From assembly GCA_035342095.1 (NCBI GenBank), contig DAOQWL010000019.1, forward strand, positions 1 to 64,000: a stretch of DNA of 64,000 bases, read 5' to 3'. Position 1 is the stretch's first letter; each line of letters starts with the position of its first letter. The position numbers and the translations under genes were made by a program. Positions 35,377 through 45,100 of the stretch are shown piece after piece. The notes below the pieces were generated by a model. It worked only from the letters and a program-made list of their open reading frames with translations, did no database searches and was not told the origin of the DNA. Source of the stretch: PLanc-01 sp035342095. Lineage in GTDB: Bacteria > Planctomycetota > Phycisphaerae > Sedimentisphaerales > Anaerobacaceae.

Positions 35377-36243
35377 ATGACGGTGGACCGATTGCGGATT
35401 CTGGGAGAGGCGAATCTGCGGACCCCCCGGCTCTTGATGGGCTTCTCGGGGTGGATGGATGGTGGCGACGTCTCGACCGGGACCGTCAGAGTGCTGGTGG
35501 ACAAGCTCTATGCCCGTCGGATTGCGGAAATCGACCACACGGGGTTCTACCTCTACAGTTTCCCGGGGGCGATGGAGGTGACCAGCCTGTTTCGCCCGCA
35601 CTGTCAGATTCGCGAGGGCGTCATTCGCAGACTCGTGTTCCCGGAGAATGCCTTCTTCGTGTCGGAGGAGCAGGACCTGATCCTGTTCTCCGGCAAGGAG
35701 CCGAACATGCGGTGGGTCGAGTATGGCGACTGCGTCTTTCGCCTGTGCAAGCACTTCGGCGTGCAGTCGATCAGCTTCGTCGGCAGCGTGGCGGGCCTGG
35801 TGCCGCATACGCGGGACCCGCAGTTCTTCTGCTCCGTGTCGGATGAGCGGGCCAAACCGCGGATCGAGAACTATGGCATCAAGTTGAATGACTATGAGGG
35901 CCCGGCCAGTATCGTGACCTACCTCACCTCGCGGGCCAAGGAAGAGGGGATCGAGATGGTGGCTCTCGTGGCGACTGTTCCCGCTTACGTGCAGGGCGCC
36001 AATCCCAAGTGTGTAGCGGTCGTGACCAAGAGGGTTGCCGGCATCCTCGGGATACGCCTGGACATGGACGACTTGCAGGCGAGCGCCGACGAGTTCGAGC
36101 GTCGTCTCACCGAGGTGGTGCAGGAGCAGCCGGAACTGGCGGAGAGCGTCACGAAGCTCGAACAAGACTACGACAACGAGGTCTTCAGCGAGATGGGAGA
36201 CCTCAAGAACTGGCTTCATGAGAAGGGCATTCGGCTCGATTGA
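35377..36243 (+). CDS. PAC2-family protein
   Basis: About 288 residues. Begins with the PAC2 pattern LLMGFSGWMDGGDVSTGTVR and has the later VGSVAGLVPHTRDPQ. PAC2 proteins share a fold with proteasome-assembly chaperones and are found in many bacteria without proteasomes; role unknown. No signal peptide, so cytoplasmic. The C-terminal 45 residues are helical and charged. It is only 25 nt before the fucosidase gene on the same strand. Confidence 0.88.
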   Translation: MTVDRLRILGEANLRTPRLLMGFSGWMDGGDVSTGTVRVLVDKLYARRIAEIDHTGFYLYSFPGAMEVTSLFRPHCQIREGVIRRLVFPENAFFVSEEQDLILFSGKEPNMRWVEYGDCVFRLCKHFGVQSISFVGSVAGLVPHTRDPQFFCSVSDERAKPRIENYGIKLNDYEGPASIVTYLTSRAKEEGIEMVALVATVPAYVQGANPKCVAVVTKRVAGILGIRLDMDDLQASADEFERRLTEVVQEQPELAESVTKLEQDYDNEVFSEMGDLKNWLHEKGIRLD

Positions 36244-36268
36244 ACCGTCAATTCGTGGAGGTTTTGAT

Positions 36269-38032
36269 ATGGCACGTTGTGACTGGAATAAGGCTGGGCG
36301 GATCGTTGTGCTCGCGAGCACGCTGCTCGCGGGTCTTTGCGGGACCGTGTGGTCGCAGGAGATCATCGGCCGGCCGGGCGAGGCGCCCGAGCAGCGGGAT
36401 GCCCGCATGAAGTGGTGGCGCGATGCCCGCTTCGGCATGTTCGTTCATTGGGGGGTGTATTCGGTTCCCGCCGGCACCTACAAGGACAAGCAGATTGGTG
36501 GCATCGGCGAGTGGATCATGCACAACGCCAAGATCCCGGTCGTGGAATACAAGGCGTATGCCAAGCAGTTCAACCCGGTGCGCTACGACCCGGATGCCTG
36601 GGTCCGCCTGGCCAAAGAGGCGGGCATGAAGTACATCGTCATCACGTCTAAGCACCATGACGGCTTCGCTCTGTTCGACTCCAAGGTGACGGACTGGGAC
36701 GTGGTGGACGCCACGCCGTACGGCAAGGACCTGCTCAAGCCCCTCGCGGATGCCTGCGCCAAGCATGGCATCGTCCTGGGTTTCTACTACTCGCAGGCCC
36801 AGGACTGGAATCATCCCGGCGGTGCCGCCGCAGGCGGGCACTGGGACCGAGCCCAGGACGGGAGCATGGACGAGTACATCCGCAAGATCGCGGCCCCCCA
36901 GGTGCAAGAGATCCTCTCGAACTACGGCAAGCTGGGCGTCCTGTGGTGGGATACCCCGGTCGATATGACCAAAGGGCGTGCCGACATGCTGCTGCCTCTG
37001 GTGAAGATCCAGCCGGACATTATCACGAACAACCGTCTCGGCGGCGGCTACGGCGGCGATCTGAGCACGCCCGAGCAGCACATCCCGGCCACCGGCACCC
37101 CGGGCCGCGACTGGGAGACCTGCATGACCATGAACGACACGTGGGGCTTCAAGAGCTACGACCACAATTGGAAGTCCACCCAGACCTTGCTCCGCAACCT
37201 GGTGGACATCGCCAGCAAGGGGGGCAACTACCTGCTGAACGTGGGTCCGACATCGCTGGGCGAGATCCCCGAGCCCAGCATCGAGCGCCTCAAGGAGGTC
37301 GGCAAGTGGATGAAGGTCAACGGCGAGTCGATCTACGCGACCACCGCCAGCCCGTTCTCCCGTCTGACGTGGGGACGCTGCACCAAGAAGCTGAACGCCT
37401 CCGGCGCGACGCTCTATCTGCACGTCTTCAACTGGCCCGAGGAGGGCAAGCTCCTTGTTCCAGGTCTTCGCAACGAGGTCCGCAGCGCCTGGCTGCTGGC
37501 TACGGACAAGACGCTCATGGCGACTGCCGGCGAGGCCGGCGTGACGATCGACGTGCCTGCCGCGGCGCTGGACCCGATCGACACGGTGATTGTCGTGGAG
37601 GTCAAAGGCGAGCTGGACATCGAGAAGGTCCTGCCCGGCCAGGCCGCGGACGGGATATTCACCCTCCTGGCCGAGGCCGCCGACATTCGCGGGAGTCAGG
37701 CCCAGGTCGAATCCATCGAAGGCGAGTCGAATATCGGTTGGTGGACCAACCCTCGCGATTCGGTCGCGTGGGGATTCAAGGTGGACAAAGGCGGACGGTT
37801 CAACGTCACCGCGGTCATCGCGACACCCTCCGCGAGCAAGTTCGACGTTGTCGCCGGAGATCAGAAGCTCTCCGCCCAGGTCGCCAGCACCGGCAGCTAC
37901 CAGACCTTCAAGACGTTCGAGCTTGGGACCATCGAGCTCAAATCGGGTCCGTGCGAGCTGAGCGTCAAGCCGCTGCGCGACGGCTGGCAGGCGATCAACC
38001 TTCGTTCGGTTGTCTTGAAGCCTGCGAAGTGA
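36269..38032 (+). CDS. Secreted alpha-L-fucosidase, GH29
   Basis: 587 residues. Releases terminal alpha-L-fucose from glycans. Signal peptide (IVVLASTLLAGLCGTVWSQ) then the GH29 barrel: DARFGMFVHWGVYSVP, TSKHHDGFALF and GVLWWDTPVDM, whose Asp 228 is the expected nucleophile. DIASKGGNYLLNVGP near 320 is also typical. After 470 a beta-sandwich region, ending in a Gly-rich strand pattern, resembles a carbohydrate-binding module. GTGGAGG lies 7 nt before the ATG. First of three secreted genes (fucosidase, ceramidase-like, propeller) read in one direction. Confidence 0.95.
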   Translation: MARCDWNKAGRIVVLASTLLAGLCGTVWSQEIIGRPGEAPEQRDARMKWWRDARFGMFVHWGVYSVPAGTYKDKQIGGIGEWIMHNAKIPVVEYKAYAKQFNPVRYDPDAWVRLAKEAGMKYIVITSKHHDGFALFDSKVTDWDVVDATPYGKDLLKPLADACAKHGIVLGFYYSQAQDWNHPGGAAAGGHWDRAQDGSMDEYIRKIAAPQVQEILSNYGKLGVLWWDTPVDMTKGRADMLLPLVKIQPDIITNNRLGGGYGGDLSTPEQHIPATGTPGRDWETCMTMNDTWGFKSYDHNWKSTQTLLRNLVDIASKGGNYLLNVGPTSLGEIPEPSIERLKEVGKWMKVNGESIYATTASPFSRLTWGRCTKKLNASGATLYLHVFNWPEEGKLLVPGLRNEVRSAWLLATDKTLMATAGEAGVTIDVPAAALDPIDTVIVVEVKGELDIEKVLPGQAADGIFTLLAEAADIRGSQAQVESIEGESNIGWWTNPRDSVAWGFKVDKGGRFNVTAVIATPSASKFDVVAGDQKLSAQVASTGSYQTFKTFELGTIELKSGPCELSVKPLRDGWQAINLRSVVLKPAK

Positions 38033-38065
38033 CCAGGATGACTGCTGCTGTTGGAGGTGAATGGC

Positions 38066-39466
38066 ATGAACGGTCTCTCATTGCACGTGCGGCGGCTGGG
38101 AATCACCGCCGTCGGCGTGGTTCTTGTGGCATCTCTCGCTTTTGTCGCAGTCGCAGGGAGGGCGTCCGGCGTCTGGAAGGCGGGCGTCGCGAGGGCGGTC
38201 ATCACGCCGGAACAGAACATGTGGATGGCGGGGTACGCCGCCCGCAACAAGCCCTCCGAAGGGAAGGTCCACGATCTGTACGCCAAAGCGTTGGCCCTGG
38301 AAGATGCCGAAGGGACCCGCCTGGTGCTTGTGACGATGGACCTGATCGGTATTCCCCGCGAGTTTCGAGATCGCATGGTCAAGGAGGTCGGCGAGCGATA
38401 CAAGCTGGCCCCCTCCAGCCTGCTGCTCAATGTCTCTCACACGCACTCCGGGCCGGAACTCCGCGACTGGCGAGGCACGCAGGCCTGGGACTTGCCGCCC
38501 GAGCAGATCGAGTTGGGCAAGCAATACTCGGATGTCCTTTTCGGCAAGCTCGTGGATCTCGTGGGCGCCTCGTTGGCCGATCTTGCGCCGGCCCAGTTGT
38601 CGTATACCCACGGTCGAGCGAGCGTCGCGATGAATCGCCGGGCGCGGACGGACAGCGGCTACGTGATCTCGCCGAACGCGGATGGCCCGGTCGATCACGA
38701 TGTCCCTGTCCTGCTCGTGAGCGGGGCGGACGGAAAGTCGCGAGCCATCGTCTTCGGCTACGCGTGCCACAACACGACGCTGAGCGACTACGAGTTCTGC
38801 GGCGACTACGCCGGATTCGCCCAGCAGTACGTGGAAGAGTCGCACCCAGGGACCGTCGCGATGTTCGTCGAGGGGTGCGGCGGGGACCAGAATCCCACGC
38901 CTCGTCGGACGATGGACCTGGCGCGCCAGCACGGGCGAACGCTCGCGGTCGCTGTGGAAGCGGCCCTGGCGGCGAGATCCCGCCTGGTGCGCGGGCCGAT
39001 GCGGCTGGCCGTGAGCGAAGCGACGCTCGAACTGGAGCCTCCCGCGAGCGTGGAGGAACTCAAACAGCAGACCCAATCGAAGGACAAGTACCAGAAACGC
39101 TATGCGGAGGAGATGCTCCGCGAGATCGAAGGTCCAGGCCGGCGATCCAATACGTACCCCTATCTCGTCCAGGTCGTCCAGTTCGGCAAGGACCTGACGC
39201 TGATCGCCCTGGCGGGCGAGGTCCTGGTGGATTACTCGCTTCGTCTGAAGAAAGAACTGCCGGACTCGCCGGTCTGGGTGGCCGGGTACAGCAACGACGT
39301 CTTCGGCTACGTCCCCTCCGCCCGGGTCTTGCAGGAGGGGGGCTACGAGGCTCGAGGCGCCGTCCTCTACTACGGCACGACGATGACGCCCTTCGCGCCG
39401 TCGGTCGAGGAATCCATCGTGAGCAAGGTACACGAACTGGTGAGCCAGGTGAGAACTGAAAAGTAG
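38066..39466 (+). CDS. Neutral/alkaline ceramidase-like protein
   Basis: 466 residues. One N-terminal hydrophobic signal (ITAVGVVLVASLAFVAVAG), then the N-terminal catalytic domain of non-lysosomal ceramidases: GVARAVITPEQNMWMAGYAA, LLNVSHTHSGPEL with zinc-binding His, FGYACHNTTL and FVEGCGGDQNP. The C-terminal immunoglobulin-like domain of true ceramidases appears to be absent. Many planctomycete members of this family are of unproven specificity and may act on other amides or lipids. GGAGG lies 9 nt before the ATG at 38066. It follows the fucosidase gene by 33 nt, suggesting joint glycolipid or glycan breakdown. Confidence 0.88.
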   Translation: MNGLSLHVRRLGITAVGVVLVASLAFVAVAGRASGVWKAGVARAVITPEQNMWMAGYAARNKPSEGKVHDLYAKALALEDAEGTRLVLVTMDLIGIPREFRDRMVKEVGERYKLAPSSLLLNVSHTHSGPELRDWRGTQAWDLPPEQIELGKQYSDVLFGKLVDLVGASLADLAPAQLSYTHGRASVAMNRRARTDSGYVISPNADGPVDHDVPVLLVSGADGKSRAIVFGYACHNTTLSDYEFCGDYAGFAQQYVEESHPGTVAMFVEGCGGDQNPTPRRTMDLARQHGRTLAVAVEAALAARSRLVRGPMRLAVSEATLELEPPASVEELKQQTQSKDKYQKRYAEEMLREIEGPGRRSNTYPYLVQVVQFGKDLTLIALAGEVLVDYSLRLKKELPDSPVWVAGYSNDVFGYVPSARVLQEGGYEARGAVLYYGTTMTPFAPSVEESIVSKVHELVSQVRTEK

Positions 39467-39483
39467 GGTGCGTATTACGCACC
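39467..39483 (+). repeat. Palindrome GGTGCGT/ACGCACC after ceramidase stop, copy 1
   Basis: A perfect 7-bp stem with loop ATT, starting one base after the TAG stop of the ceramidase-like gene. The whole context TAGGGTGCGT-nnn-ACGCACCGTCT is shared with 47983-48006. No T-tract follows, so it is a dispersed palindrome rather than a classical terminator. Confidence 0.7.
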
Positions 39484-39511
39484 GTCTCCTTTGGGATGGG
39501 AGTGTCGCAAC

Positions 39512-40840
39512 ATGAAACGAGTGCGTTGCCTTTTGTCTCTTGCCCTTTGCCTTCTGTTTGTTGTCGCTCCGGCCGAAGCGGGATTGGTCGCGCGAATCCA
39601 CGATTCGGGTTTCGCTGAGGCGCACGACACGTACAACGGGATGGGCGCCGCCAGCGACGGCCGCATCTTCTACGTCCTGTCCTCCGAGCGTTTCGACATC
39701 GGCGCGCAGATGTACTGCTACGACCCGAAGACCGACAAGATTGAGCACATCGGCGACGTCACGGAAGCCTGCGGCGAGAAGGGCGCCAAGACCGTCGTCC
39801 AGGGCAAGTCCCACGTGACCTTCGCCGAGCGAGAGGGCAAGCTGTACTTCGCGACGCACGTGGGCTGGTACAGCATCATCGACGGGATGGAGAAGATCGG
39901 CATCCCGCCGGAAGGCTGGAAACCCTATCCCGGCGGCCACTTCCTCGCCTATGACATGGCGACGAAGAAGTTCGAGGATCTCGGCAAGGCCCCGCGAGGC
40001 GAGGGCATCCTGACCATGACGATGGACACCCGGCGCGGGCGGCTCTACGGCCTGACCTGGCCGGCCGGCCATTTCCTGCGCTACGACTTGGCGAAGAAGG
40101 AACTCAAGGACCTCGGCCCGATCTCCCGCGAGGGCGAGAACGGCAAAGGCGAGCAGTACCGCACCCTGTGCCGCTCGTTCGTCGTCGATCCGCATGACGG
40201 CAGCGTCTACTACACCGTCGGCGACGGCGAGATCTTCCGGTACCTCTACGACCGCGACGCCATCGAGGTCGTGACCGGCGACGACATGCGCAAGGACTAT
40301 CTCGGCCTGTACGACCCGACCTCAGCGGGGCACATGGCGTACAACTGGCGTCAGACGGTCTGGTACGAGCCGGAGAGGGCAGTCTACGGCGTGCACGGCA
40401 ACTCGGGCTACCTGTTCCGCTTCGATCCCAAGGTGCCCGAGGTGCAGATCGTGGATCGGATCACGTCGCTGCCCTCGCAGCGAAGCGGGATGTTCGACCA
40501 GTTCAGTTACGGCTATCTCGGCTTCACCCTCGGACCCGACGGCAAGACCCTGTACTACCTGGCCGGCGGGCCGATCTACGTCGATGGCAAGCGGCTCGCG
40601 GGCAAGTCGAAGACCGCGATGGGCGAGTCCAAGGGGCTCGAGAACCTCCACCTGATCACCTACGACATTCCCGCTCGCAGATACACCGACCACGGCCCGA
40701 TCTTCTACGAAGATGGCCGGCGACCCTACTACGTCAACTCGATGGCGGTCGGCAAGGACGGCACGGTTTACTGCCTGGCCAGGGTCACAGAGACCAAGCC
40801 CCCGAAGACCGATCTGATCAGCATCCGCGTCCCGCAATGA
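39512..40840 (+). CDS. Secreted beta-propeller-like protein
   Basis: About 442 residues. Signal peptide (MKRVRCLLSLALCLLFVVAP). The mature part consists of repeated beta-blade patterns: AASDGRIFYVLSSERFDIGA, MTMDTRRGRLYGLTWPAGHF, LGPDGKTLYYLAGGPIYVDG and similar. No catalytic motif seen. It is probably a periplasmic or surface protein for carbohydrate or lipid breakdown, judged from the fucosidase and ceramidase genes upstream. The palindrome at 39467 sits between it and the ceramidase gene. Confidence 0.8.
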   Translation: MKRVRCLLSLALCLLFVVAPAEAGLVARIHDSGFAEAHDTYNGMGAASDGRIFYVLSSERFDIGAQMYCYDPKTDKIEHIGDVTEACGEKGAKTVVQGKSHVTFAEREGKLYFATHVGWYSIIDGMEKIGIPPEGWKPYPGGHFLAYDMATKKFEDLGKAPRGEGILTMTMDTRRGRLYGLTWPAGHFLRYDLAKKELKDLGPISREGENGKGEQYRTLCRSFVVDPHDGSVYYTVGDGEIFRYLYDRDAIEVVTGDDMRKDYLGLYDPTSAGHMAYNWRQTVWYEPERAVYGVHGNSGYLFRFDPKVPEVQIVDRITSLPSQRSGMFDQFSYGYLGFTLGPDGKTLYYLAGGPIYVDGKRLAGKSKTAMGESKGLENLHLITYDIPARRYTDHGPIFYEDGRRPYYVNSMAVGKDGTVYCLARVTETKPPKTDLISIRVPQ

Positions 40841-40871
40841 AGACTGTCGCGTCCCGGCGCGGATGATAGAC

Positions 40872-41027
40872 ATGTAGTACGCCGTCCACGTTCATTCGGT
40901 GGGCAGCCTATCGGCGTATGGCCTGTTCGGAGTTCCGCGTTTACGCGGTCTTCACCCGCCTGAAGGCGGAACTCCAAACGGTCTCCGCGACTCTTGCCCA
41001 CTACTTTGGGATGGACGGTGTACTACA
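40872..41027 (+). mobile_element. MITE-like 156-nt element with terminal inverted repeats
   Basis: ATGTAGTACGCCGTCCA (40872-40888) pairs with TGGACGGTGTACTACAT (41011-41027), 16 of 17 bases. A second paired segment lies inside: GTGGGCA (40899-40905) with TGCCCAC (40995-41001). In the centre is another palindromic repeat (40925-40979), found again inside the neighbouring kinase gene. No coding capacity. It lies between the propeller gene and the 3' end of the reverse-strand kinase ORF. It could be a miniature transposable element or a structured RNA. No target duplication beyond one or two bases is visible. Confidence 0.5.
40925..40979 (+). repeat. Palindromic repeat family A, intergenic copy
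   Basis: 55 nt. It begins GTTCGGAGTTCCGCG and ends GCGGAACTCCAAAC, with an internal CCGCCTGAAGGCGG palindrome. It matches 44045-44108 in the kinase ORF, with arms identical at most positions. It is nested within the 156-nt hairpin element. Confidence 0.75.
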
Positions 41028-41059
41028 TAGCGCGACAGGGTCGGGTTTGAGATCTGCCG

Positions 41060-42175
41060 TTATGGCTCCGGCGCTGCGATCTCTTTCTCCCACTCGGCGG
41101 TGAAGACCTTCAAATCCTCGATGTCCACCACACCGTCGCCCCAGGGCATCGGACCGATGTCACACACCGTGTCGCTCATACCCCACTTCTCGATCAGCAT
41201 TACCAGATCCAAGAGGTCCACCTTGCCGTCGGTGTTGAAGTCAACGACCGGGAAGACTGGGACCTGCCAGAGATCTCCGTCGCCGCCAAAGCCTCCAGGC
41301 CGACTGGAGATGAAATAGAGGGTGCGACCATCCGCCGAAATGCACGGTCCCGAATCGTGGGATGTGCTGTTGACGGGATACCCAAGATGGGTAGGTGGTC
41401 TCCACGGATTGTCTCGTGTTGTACGTCTTGTCATCCAGAGATCCAGATTGCCCGCTGAACCCGGCGGTCGCGCCGAAGCGAAGAACAGGGCCAGCCCATC
41501 CGCAGAGGTATTCGGACCCCACTCTCCGTAAAGAGCGTCCCCATAGGACGTGTTGATTGTCGGGCCCAGGTTCACCGGGGCACCCCAGGGATCGGACTTG
41601 GACGCACGTGTTGTCACATATAGGTCCATCCCACCATAGCCACCCGATCGCGTCGAGCAGAAGAAGAGCTCCAACTCATCCGTCGAGATGCTCGGTCCCG
41701 CTTCCCAGCCTGCGCTGTTGACTACTGAACCCAGGCTTTCCGGCACACCCCAGGGCTCGGTGAGCCCATTCCGTCGAACGACCCAGAGGTCGCCATTCCA
41801 CCAGCCCTTGCTGAAGTAGAGAGACAGGCCATCGGCCGAAAGGCTGGGCGTCCATTCGTTTTGCCCTGGATTGAAGTCACCGCCCAGTTCCAAGGGCACG
41901 GGAGTCCCCCAATTCTCGCCCTTCGTCTGCCTGGTGGCCAGCCAGAGATGAAAGACCTGGTATCCGCCCGGAGGACGGTTGGACGAGAGAAACAGGGACA
42001 ACTCATCGGCCGAAACGCACGAGGCGAACTCTGTATTGACGGAATTGACCGCCGGGCCGAGGTTCACGGGATCACCAAACCCGAACTCCGCTTGCGAGGA
42101 CGTCGCATCGATGCCTGATAGCAGGCCAAGCCCAAGAAGCGATGCTGCGAACAGCGGAACCTGAAGCACTTTCAT
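41060..42175 (-). CDS. Possible separate gene: secreted PD40 propeller with dockerin-like end
   Basis: In the same frame as the kinase, an ATG at 42175 has AAGGAAGG about 8 nt upstream and starts a clear signal peptide (MKVLQVPLFAASLLGLGLLS). The following 340 residues form a PD40-type propeller with repeated blocks (FASCVSADELSLFLSSNRPP, TPSLSADGLSLYFSKGWWNG, ISTDELELFFCSTRSGGYGG). The last 50 residues carry dockerin-like calcium loops. So it has all the marks of an independent secreted protein of about 371 residues. It may be expressed both alone and as the kinase C-terminus. Confidence 0.6.
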   Translation of the reverse strand: MKVLQVPLFAASLLGLGLLSGIDATSSQAEFGFGDPVNLGPAVNSVNTEFASCVSADELSLFLSSNRPPGGYQVFHLWLATRQTKGENWGTPVPLELGGDFNPGQNEWTPSLSADGLSLYFSKGWWNGDLWVVRRNGLTEPWGVPESLGSVVNSAGWEAGPSISTDELELFFCSTRSGGYGGMDLYVTTRASKSDPWGAPVNLGPTINTSYGDALYGEWGPNTSADGLALFFASARPPGSAGNLDLWMTRRTTRDNPWRPPTHLGYPVNSTSHDSGPCISADGRTLYFISSRPGGFGGDGDLWQVPVFPVVDFNTDGKVDLLDLVMLIEKWGMSDTVCDIGPMPWGDGVVDIEDLKVFTAEWEKEIAAPEP

Positions 42176-45100
42176 CTCACACCTTCCTTTCTGTCCAGAA
42201 ACAACAGTGAAGACAGCAATCCCATGCTCCCGCTCTCCAACAGAGAAAGCGAGTTGATATCCAAACGGGCCATTGATGATGCCCCTGAGTCTTGCAGTCG
42301 CGCCCAACGGAGAACCTGATGACTTGTCCCTGCCGAGAATGGCGGAAGACCGCTCCATATCTGCTTCCATCCTCTCCCGATCATGCAGACGCTCGTAGTA
42401 CGTCGCGCGACTGGCGTAGGAGAATGCGTCCTCGGGATCGGTCTTCACGCGTCGTGTGTAGAACGCAACCATCTCTCGGATGTGTTCCTCCGGCGTTCGG
42501 GCGGGGCCCAGCGTTTTGCTGGTCCGGGCTCTGGGATCCAGAGGGCAAGTCCAAATCTCGTAGTATGGCGGTCCCAGGCAGAAGGCCAAGTCCGTTCCCA
42601 CAGGAGACCAGGAGGCGTTCGCGATCTGGCCGTTGAGGACGCTCGCAAGCTCTTTCCCGTCGAGATCGTATATCCACAGGCCGGTGTTCTCGCCCTCGGG
42701 GGTGCTGGTACCCAAGCAGAGTTCACGGCCGCTCGGGGACCAGCCCGTCACACCCCAGGTCATGGTTGCTGCAGGGCATTCCAGAACGCGCATCTGTGAC
42801 CCCGGGTCGAGCATCTTCGTGGATGTTCCTCGGAGGCACGCCACATGCTGGTTGTCGGGCGACACCAATGGGAACGAATCGGAACACGCCATGATCGGGT
42901 TGGGCTTGGCATCCCAGTTCTTGACTGAGATCGAGCACAGAGTCTTGTCCGCACGCGAATGATAGTAGACGGTCGTCGAATCGCGCCCCCAGGAAGGCCA
43001 TCCGCCCTTGGCCAGACATCTGGGCTCCGTGCCATCGGATTCCATGACCCAGACCTCTTCATCGACTAACACACGATGTTGATTCCTGCGTTCTGCGCCG
43101 GTGAATTCCGCGACACGCAGGAACTGGCAATCCCGGACAAAGGCGATGTAATGGCCATCCGGCGACCACCGTGGGTCCTTGCCGGGGACAATCAACAGGT
43201 CGATTTCCTTTGTAGCGGGATCAAAGACCGCGACGCCGCTGTAGCCGTGAATGCCCACGCTGAAGGCCAGCCTCCTTCCGTCTGGTGACCAACTCGCGGT
43301 GAAACCATCTGTGGTTAGGCGGTGGCCCTTGGCTGAGAGGCTGCGATAGGTCTCTTCGGCCTCTATCATTGGCAGGAAGGCCGCACCCGCAGGTTCGCGG
43401 TCGGGTGGATGCCAAGGCTGTCCCGCCTCCAGCGTATCGAAGACATATTTGGCGCACCAGTCGCGAAACGGTCGGCGTGCCTCAGGACCACGACTGATGA
43501 TCTCGCGGAAGAGAGTCGTTGCGCTGTCGTACTCGCCCAATGCGGTCAGGGCGGCGAATTCGTGATACTGCAGGGGCGAACGATCTTCTGTGTCGAGGGC
43601 GTCCCGCCCTCGAATCGCGGGCAAGATGCCCGCGACACGGGGAACAGCTTGCCCTTCCGCCGTCGCCTCTGCAATGACGCGTTCATATTCGCCCATTCGC
43701 AGGAAGACCGCGCTTCGTTGGACGATCAGATCGATGTACTGCGAATCCGCACGCGGCGTGAGCGCCAGCGCCAGTTCGTAGTCCGCAATCGCCTCTGGGT
43801 AGCGTCCCAACTCCCGTCCGGCAACGGCCCGCAGCGAGTATCCCAGCGGATCACGCGGCCGCAGGATCGTCATGACCAGGGCGTCATCCCGCAAGCGGTC
43901 GTACTTCCGCGAGGCGTAATATGTATAGGCGCGGAGGCGTCGGGATTCGTAATGGCCCGAATCAAGCTCCAAGGCCTTGTCGAGGGAAGCCAGTTGCTCT
44001 TTGACGGTGAGCGCAGTCATGGCTCGCAGGAAATACGCTTCGGCGTTTGGAGTCCCGCGTTCACGCGGGTCGGACTGGTCTTTCCCGCCTGAAGGCGGAA
44101 CTCCGAACAACAGCGCTTCGGCCTGCTTGCGGTGTTCTTCGATCTCCTGGAGTTTCTCCGCGTCCGGCGAGCCGCTCTCCCAGAGGATACGAGCCAGGAG
44201 CGAATGGGCCGCCCCGGCGACCTCAGGCCGTTTGTCGAGCAGATTGTTCAGGATAGCCACCGCCTCATCTGACCGCCGATTATCCCCGAGGATGGTGGCC
44301 TGCAGGAGTCGGGCGTCGGGTCCCACGTGCTTGCTACCGAGCACGGGCTTGATCGTCTCCAAAGCCGCTTCGCGTTCGGCCTTGGCATATTGCTCGCGGG
44401 CCTGCGACAGGATGCCCCGGTGTTTGAAGCCTTCCGCCTCGGCCAAGTGGGCCCGGTCCCGGTTCCACAGGGAGAAGACGACGGCGGCCGCAACTGCGAC
44501 AATCGCTATGACCAAGGCCAGAACAACCTGCGAACGGTGCCTGCGAAGGAATCTCTCCGCGCGATACGTGACGCTCGGGCCTCGGGCCAGGACGGGCTCA
44601 TGTTCGAGATGACGCAGGATGTCTGAGGCCAGGCTGTTCGGCGTCTCGTACCGCCGGGCGCGGTCCTTCTCCAGGGCCTTCATGACGATCCAATCGAGGT
44701 CGCCCCGGACCTGCTGGTAGGGTATGCTATGCACACGTGTGGCACCCCCGCCCTCGGGGGTGGTCCCAGTCCCCCCAGCCGAGGGCGGCTGGGCTACATA
44801 ACCGGTCCGAATCCGGGTGGACGGTTTCACCGGTTGCTGTTCCCGGATCACCCGCTGCATCTCGATATAGCCCGCCTTGCGAAGCTCCTCCTCGCTGAAG
44901 GGCGTCGTGCCCGTTAGGAGTTCATAGAGCAGGACCCCCAGCGAGTAGATGTCGGTTCGGGTGTCGATGTCGAGATCGCTCAGCTCCGCCTGCTCGGGAC
45001 TCATATAGGCGGGCGTGCCGATGAGATGAGCGTAACGGGTGAAGAGGGTCTTTTCGGTCAGACGCTGGTTGGTGGCCTTGGCGATGCCGAAATCGATCAC

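Noticed and set aside
38078..40195. 705-codon reverse-strand open frame opposite the ceramidase-like gene
   Set aside because: Antisense shadow rich in Arg, Asp and Val with no recognisable fold, while the forward frame is a clear family member.
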